The translations under genes were made by a program, and so were the position numbers. A stretch of 20,203 bases of DNA, taken from positions 1 through 20,203 of the forward strand of contig DIVM01000103.1 of assembly GCA_002435835.1 (NCBI GenBank), in the 5' to 3' direction. Source of the stretch: Firmicutes bacterium UBA6132. GTDB taxonomy: Bacteria > Bacillota_A > Clostridia > Tissierellales > Sedimentibacteraceae. The stretch's first letter is position 1, and each line of letters opens with the position of its first letter. Below the pieces are notes generated by a model. The model saw only the letters and a list, made by a program, of their open reading frames with translations, had not been told where the DNA came from and made no database searches. This document shows, in pieces, positions 17,021 to 20,203 of the stretch.

Positions 17021-17042
17021 TGAAGCCAGACAAAACGTCCCC
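17021..17042 (+). repeat. 22-bp direct repeat, copy 2
   Basis: Identical to 14611-14632 in the same orientation. Here the left arm of the inverted repeat is degenerate (GGAGAC in place of GGGACG), so no good hairpin forms. It lies 18 bases from the 3' end of the truncated LysR gene and next to the amidase promoter region. Confidence 0.7.
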
Positions 17043-17059
17043 GTGGCTACCGTAATAAC

Positions 17060-17341
17060 TTAGAGTTTCTCAGGAACTGATATTAAATTTAATATTTTAT
17101 TAGGAATATGATTATCAGCTTTATAAGCAGTCACTATAGATCTAAATGAATATTTACTTTTAAAATCTAAGTAATTAATATTTTTTAATTTATAAATTGT
17201 ATCAGGCAAAAATGAAACTCCCATATTGTCATTGACCAGTGTATTTAGCGTATCCATATTTTCAGCTTCAAAAATTACGTTTGGAGTAAAACCATATTCT
17301 AAGCATATGGTTTCGGCTAAATCTCTTAATTTAAATCCTTT
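17060..17341 (-). pseudogene. LysR regulator remnant, C-terminal 93 residues only
   Basis: The minus strand encodes the tail of a LysR effector domain: KGFKLRDLAE, then EYGFTPNVIFEAE, NDNMGVSFLPDT and the terminal ISVPEKL before the stop. These blocks align with the last third of the family. The frame is closed by a TAA at 17342-17344, and the DNA-binding domain and about 200 N-terminal residues are absent. The plus-strand lactonase homology begins at the same point, which implies that a deletion removed the 5' ends of two divergent genes and the promoter region between them. The fragment cannot bind DNA and is probably not expressed. An assembly error is the alternative explanation. Confidence 0.8.
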
Positions 17342-17342
17342 T

Positions 17343-18299
17343 TATTGGGCTGAAATTCAATGCAGTTATAATATCGAGAATCCATCTTATCAAGCAATTG
17401 ATAATAAAAAAGAATACTTATATTCTGTACATGGGGATTCAACTAAAATTAGCAGTTATAAAATTAACAAAGAAACAGGCAAGTTAGATTATTTTAATCA
17501 AATTGATATTGGTGGCAATAATCCAGTTTTTCTTACAGTGGACAAAACTAATAAGTATTTGGTAGTTGCTGCATTACAAGGAGGTAGTGTATATTCAATA
17601 AAAATAGAATCTGACGGGACTTTGGGAGAAATAGCTGATAAATATACATTTCCTGGGAAAAAGGAAAACTCAATATCATATGCACACCAATGTATTTGGG
17701 ATCAAAATCGTGAATATTTGTTTGTTCCTACACAAGCTAGGGACCAAGGCTATCCTACATTAAATGTTTTAAAATTTGATTCTCTTGCTGGTACATTTAA
17801 ATTAACAGACACTTATTATTCCAGAGAGTATTCTGAACCTAGACATGTAGCTGTACACAAAAACAACAAATATATATATTTAATTAATGAAAAAGGAAAT
17901 ATGATGACATTCTTAGAGTTTAATGAAGAAAAAGGAAAGCTTACGGCTCTTCAAAATTTACCCACACTTCCTGAAACATATACAGGAAATGGGCAAGCAA
18001 GTGCAGCAATATTAAGCCCAAGTAACTCATATTTAATTGGATCTAATAGAATACACGAATCGCTTGTGGTTTATAGAGTAAACCAAAATACAGGATATAT
18101 AAAAGAAGTTGGTTTTGAATCTTGTTTAGGCTTGACACCTAGGTTCATAACTTTTAATGACGTAGGGGACAAGTTATATGTTGCTAATGAAGATAGTGAC
18201 ACAATTATTGAATATTTGTTTGATGATGATAGTGGAAAACTTGTTTTTAATGGCAGAATAATTAATACTGAAAGTCCAGTATGTATTACATTTATTTAG
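17343..18299 (+). pseudogene. Beta-propeller lactonase (6-phosphogluconolactonase-like), 5'-truncated
   Basis: About 318 codons of a seven-bladed-propeller lactonase (Pgl/YbhE, PF10282-type) are open, with blade repeats such as ENPSYQAIDNKKEYLYSVHGD, NPVFLTVDKTNKYLVVAA and EPRHVAVHKNNKYIYLIN. Homology starts abruptly at YWAEIQCSYN, so roughly the first 30 residues, normally blade one, are missing. The frame stays open leftward to a TTG at 17226, but that stretch is antisense to the LysR remnant. No in-frame ATG with an SD lies near the junction. The gene is therefore probably dead or yields an abnormal N-terminus. The downstream part is undamaged, and its stop overlaps the SD of the transporter gene, so it was once the first gene of an operon. 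The ancestral substrate is unknown; in this context an organic-acid lactone is likelier than 6-phosphogluconolactone. Confidence 0.75.
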
Positions 18300-18309
18300 G
18301 AGGATTATA

Positions 18310-19581
18310 ATGGAAAATTTAGCAATAGTATCAATATTAGGTCTTATTTTAGCAATATTTTTAGGTTTTTTAAGAAATGTAAACGTAGGAATTATTTCTA
18401 TAGGAATATCTTTCTTGCTTTCAAGAATTTATAACTTGGAAACAAAGGCAGTGTTAGCAGGATTTGACACATCATTATTTATTACAATGCTTGGAGTAAC
18501 TTATTTATTTAGTATAGTTAATGCTAATCAAACTCTAAAACTTGCTTCTGAAAAAATTGTTAAAAAGGTTGGTAACAAAACTTGGTTATTACCAATAGTA
18601 CTATATATTATGGGATTTGTTATGAGTTTTATTGGACCTGGGGCGATACCTTGTTTAGCTATCATGCCAATAATTGCTGTACCAATTGCTTTACAATCTG
18701 GCTATAATCCAATAATGCTTTCTGTTATAGCTGTTTCTGGTGTAATGGGTGCAAGAATGTCTCCAATAACACCTGAAGGAGTTCTTGTTATTAAACTTCT
18801 TGCAGATCAGGGAATAACAAATGCAACATCAGTATTATTTGCTTCAATGTTTGCCAAGACATTTGTAAATGCTATTTTAGTTTTTATAATATTTAAAGGT
18901 TGGAAAATTAAAAAAAGTATAGAAGTAGAGCAGCACGATATTCCGCAATTTAATAAGAATCAAATCATATCCTTGGTTGGACTATTTATTATGATAGTAT
19001 GTGCTTTATTTTTCAAGATGAATGTAGGACTTGTATCCTTCTTTATCGGTTCAATCTTAGTATTGATTGGTGTTGCTAAAGATTCAGATTGTATTAAAGG
19101 TGTTCCTTGGAATGTTTTGCTGTTAGTAAGTGGAGTAGGAATGCTCATGAAAATTGTGCTCAACTCAGGAGGAATAGATATTTTGGTAAATGTACTTTCT
19201 GCTTTGATGGGCGAAAAAACAGCTTCAGCCATAATGGTATCAACTGCAGGAATCATGTCGTTTTTTAGCTCCGGACTTGGCGTAATATTTCCTACTTTGA
19301 TTCCTACAGTAGGCGGAATTGCAGCAAATGTTGGTGGGGCTACTAATGCAATTGAACTTGCAGCAATGGTAGTAGTAGGTGGAACCGTAACAGGGGTTAG
19401 TCCAATATCTACTACAGGAGCCTTAATAATTGCAGCTGTTTCATCAAATAAGGAGGCTTCAGAATTATATCCAAGTAATAAGATGTTTTCAGAACTATTT
19501 GCATTGGCTTTTGTATTTCTTATAGTATCTTCATTAATGTCTTTAATTGGTATATATAATATTATAGCTTCAATTCTTTAA
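18310..19581 (+). CDS. MatC-like dicarboxylate carrier
   Basis: A 423-residue integral membrane protein with about a dozen hydrophobic segments. The N-terminal half resembles the MatC N-terminal domain family (malonate/dicarboxylate carriers): ILGLILAIFLGFLRNVNVGI, GFDTSLFITMLGVTYLFSI and SFIGPGAIPCLAIMPI. The second half holds GVSPISTTGALI, a re-entrant-loop-like motif of the ion transporter superfamily. It probably imports a dicarboxylate for the neighbouring lactonase and aldolase. The SD AGGAGGA (18298-18304) overlaps the lactonase stop with 5 bases to the ATG, so the gene was co-transcribed with the lactonase. Because the upstream junction seems to have removed the operon promoter, its expression today is uncertain. 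The family is fairly secure; the substrate is not. Confidence 0.75.
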   Translation: MENLAIVSILGLILAIFLGFLRNVNVGIISIGISFLLSRIYNLETKAVLAGFDTSLFITMLGVTYLFSIVNANQTLKLASEKIVKKVGNKTWLLPIVLYIMGFVMSFIGPGAIPCLAIMPIIAVPIALQSGYNPIMLSVIAVSGVMGARMSPITPEGVLVIKLLADQGITNATSVLFASMFAKTFVNAILVFIIFKGWKIKKSIEVEQHDIPQFNKNQIISLVGLFIMIVCALFFKMNVGLVSFFIGSILVLIGVAKDSDCIKGVPWNVLLLVSGVGMLMKIVLNSGGIDILVNVLSALMGEKTASAIMVSTAGIMSFFSSGLGVIFPTLIPTVGGIAANVGGATNAIELAAMVVVGGTVTGVSPISTTGALIIAAVSSNKEASELYPSNKMFSELFALAFVFLIVSSLMSLIGIYNIIASIL

Positions 19582-19605
19582 AAAAATAAAATTAAAGGTT
19601 GAGTA

Positions 19606-19642
19606 AAAATTTTGAGGTTATATTAATTAACCTCAAAATTTT
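19606..19642 (+). terminator. Perfect 15-bp hairpin between the carrier and aldolase genes
   Basis: AAAATTTTGAGGTTA (19606-19620) pairs perfectly with TAACCTCAAAATTTT (19628-19642) over a 7-base loop. It lies 24 bases after the carrier stop and ends in a T-rich arm. It may be an intrinsic terminator or an attenuator that lowers read-through into the aldolase gene. The core is short and AU-rich. Confidence 0.6.
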
Positions 19643-19674
19643 CATTTTATAAATAAAAGAAGGAACGGATAGAT

Positions 19675-20203
19675 ATGGATACAGATTTAAAAGTTTTAGA
19701 AAAACAGCTTATTCAGGATTATCAAAATAGCTTGAAAAACAATGAACTATTGCAAAAATTCAAAGGATTAACTACTACAGAAATAGCCGATAGTATTGAT
19801 GAAAATTATATTATGGATTATGAAATTAAGCCAATATCTGAAGAAATTAAATTATTAGGTAGAGCATTTACAATACAGCTACCTTATAACGAAAGCAAGA
19901 TAACAAATGATGCTATTGATTATGCCAAACCGGGAGATATATTAGTAATTAACACAAGCAATTCATATAATAATGCTGTATTAGGAGATGTTAAAGTAAC
20001 TAAGGCTATGAAGAGAAAGATTGGTGGTGCAGTTGTTGATGGTTCCATTAGAGATATTTCTAAGATTAGAGAACTTGGGTTTCCGCTATTTTCAAGACAT
20101 GCAGTTATGGCAGCAAGCGGAAAAGAAGGTAGTGGAGAATTTAATGTAACAATTTTATGCGGAGGAGTCAGCGTAAATTCAGGAGATATTATAATGGGTG
20201 ATG
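19675..20203 (+). CDS. RraA/HMG-aldolase-family protein (partial, cut at window end)
   Basis: The first 176 residues of an RraA-like fold protein are visible, of a usual total of about 210-240. The diagnostic block GGAVVDGSIRDISKIRELGFPLFSR contains the R126-D127 pair used in this family for substrate carboxylate and divalent metal binding. YAKPGDILVIN and GDIIMGD are also typical. Members include 4-hydroxy-4-methyl-2-oxoglutarate aldolase and 4-carboxy-4-hydroxy-2-oxoadipate aldolase (LigK), which release pyruvate and also decarboxylate oxaloacetate, and RraA, which inhibits RNase E. The setting next to carboxylate carrier and lactonase genes favours an aldolase. The SD AAGGA lies about 10 bases before the ATG. 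The gene runs off the right edge, so nothing can be said about its C-terminus. Confidence 0.8.
   Translation, partial: MDTDLKVLEKQLIQDYQNSLKNNELLQKFKGLTTTEIADSIDENYIMDYEIKPISEEIKLLGRAFTIQLPYNESKITNDAIDYAKPGDILVINTSNSYNNAVLGDVKVTKAMKRKIGGAVVDGSIRDISKIRELGFPLFSRHAVMAASGKEGSGEFNVTILCGGVSVNSGDIIMGD

Noticed and set aside
14590..17042. CRISPR array or IS element in the repeat-rich region
   Set aside because: The repeats are few and irregularly spaced, with no spacers of uniform length and no transposase or cas gene in the window.
17232..17260. Possible plus-strand promoter TTGACC-17-CATATT inside the LysR remnant that could drive the orphaned lactonase operon
   Set aside because: The -10 matches only 4 of 6 positions and lies within former coding sequence; chance occurrence is likely without transcript data.
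17226..17342. N-terminal 39-codon extension of the lactonase frame
   Set aside because: This stretch is the complement of conserved LysR sequence and begins at a TTG without an SD; it is junction artefact rather than real lactonase sequence.
18960..19256. 98-codon minus-strand open frame within the carrier gene
   Set aside because: It is antisense to a gene with clear membrane-protein coding and shows no recognisable domain.

Overview
The window comes from an AT-rich, low-GC Gram-positive bacterium, most likely a strict anaerobe of the Clostridia/Tissierellia type. The pointers are AddAB rather than RecBCD, a YhaM-type exoribonuclease, strong purine-rich Shine-Dalgarno (SD) sites, and a Clostridia-style cell-wall amidase with a copper-amine-oxidase-like stalk domain and SH3b repeats. 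The genus cannot be fixed from the sequence. No gene-free stretch exceeds 300 bases; the longest gaps (about 190-210 bases) hold promoters, operators, hairpins and repeats.

Layout: (1) 1-1200, a YhaM-like HD-domain exoribonuclease with its own promoter and terminator; the SD of a divergent gene lies at the left edge. (2) 1245-7352, a small-acid catabolic locus: a LysR-type regulator divergent from a single-chain aconitase-family hydratase (YbhJ-like), then a PrpF/Mii-family isomerase and a CitMHS-family carrier. An 18-bp near-identical sequence containing an ATA-N9-TAT LysR box occurs before both the hydratase and the isomerase, each time exactly 60 bp (start to start) from a predicted -10. 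This suggests one regulator drives two promoters of the same locus. (3) 7498-14516, addB and addA, overlapping by one base, with their own promoter. (4) 14590-17045, an accessory block: a DUF2200 gene of about 40% GC flanked by ACGTCCC repeats, a secreted amidase on the minus strand, and two copies of a 22-bp direct repeat. (5) 17060-20203, a second small-acid cluster: remnants of a LysR gene and a divergent beta-propeller lactonase joined at a deletion, then a MatC-like carrier and an RraA/HMG-aldolase-family gene cut by the window edge.

How the genes may work together: the PrpF-type isomerase plus aconitase-type hydratase pairing recurs in 2-methylcitrate catabolism (PrpF/AcnD) and in nicotinate fermentation (Mii plus dimethylmaleate hydratase). 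The locus therefore probably imports an unsaturated di- or tricarboxylate, shifts or isomerises its double bond and hydrates it. The RraA-type aldolase and lactonase of the second cluster could open a lactone and cleave a hydroxy-keto acid to pyruvate-type products. The first cluster plus a lactonase has the same gene types as E. coli pgl-ybhD-ybhH-ybhI-ybhJ. The substrate is unknown, and the link between the two clusters is inference.
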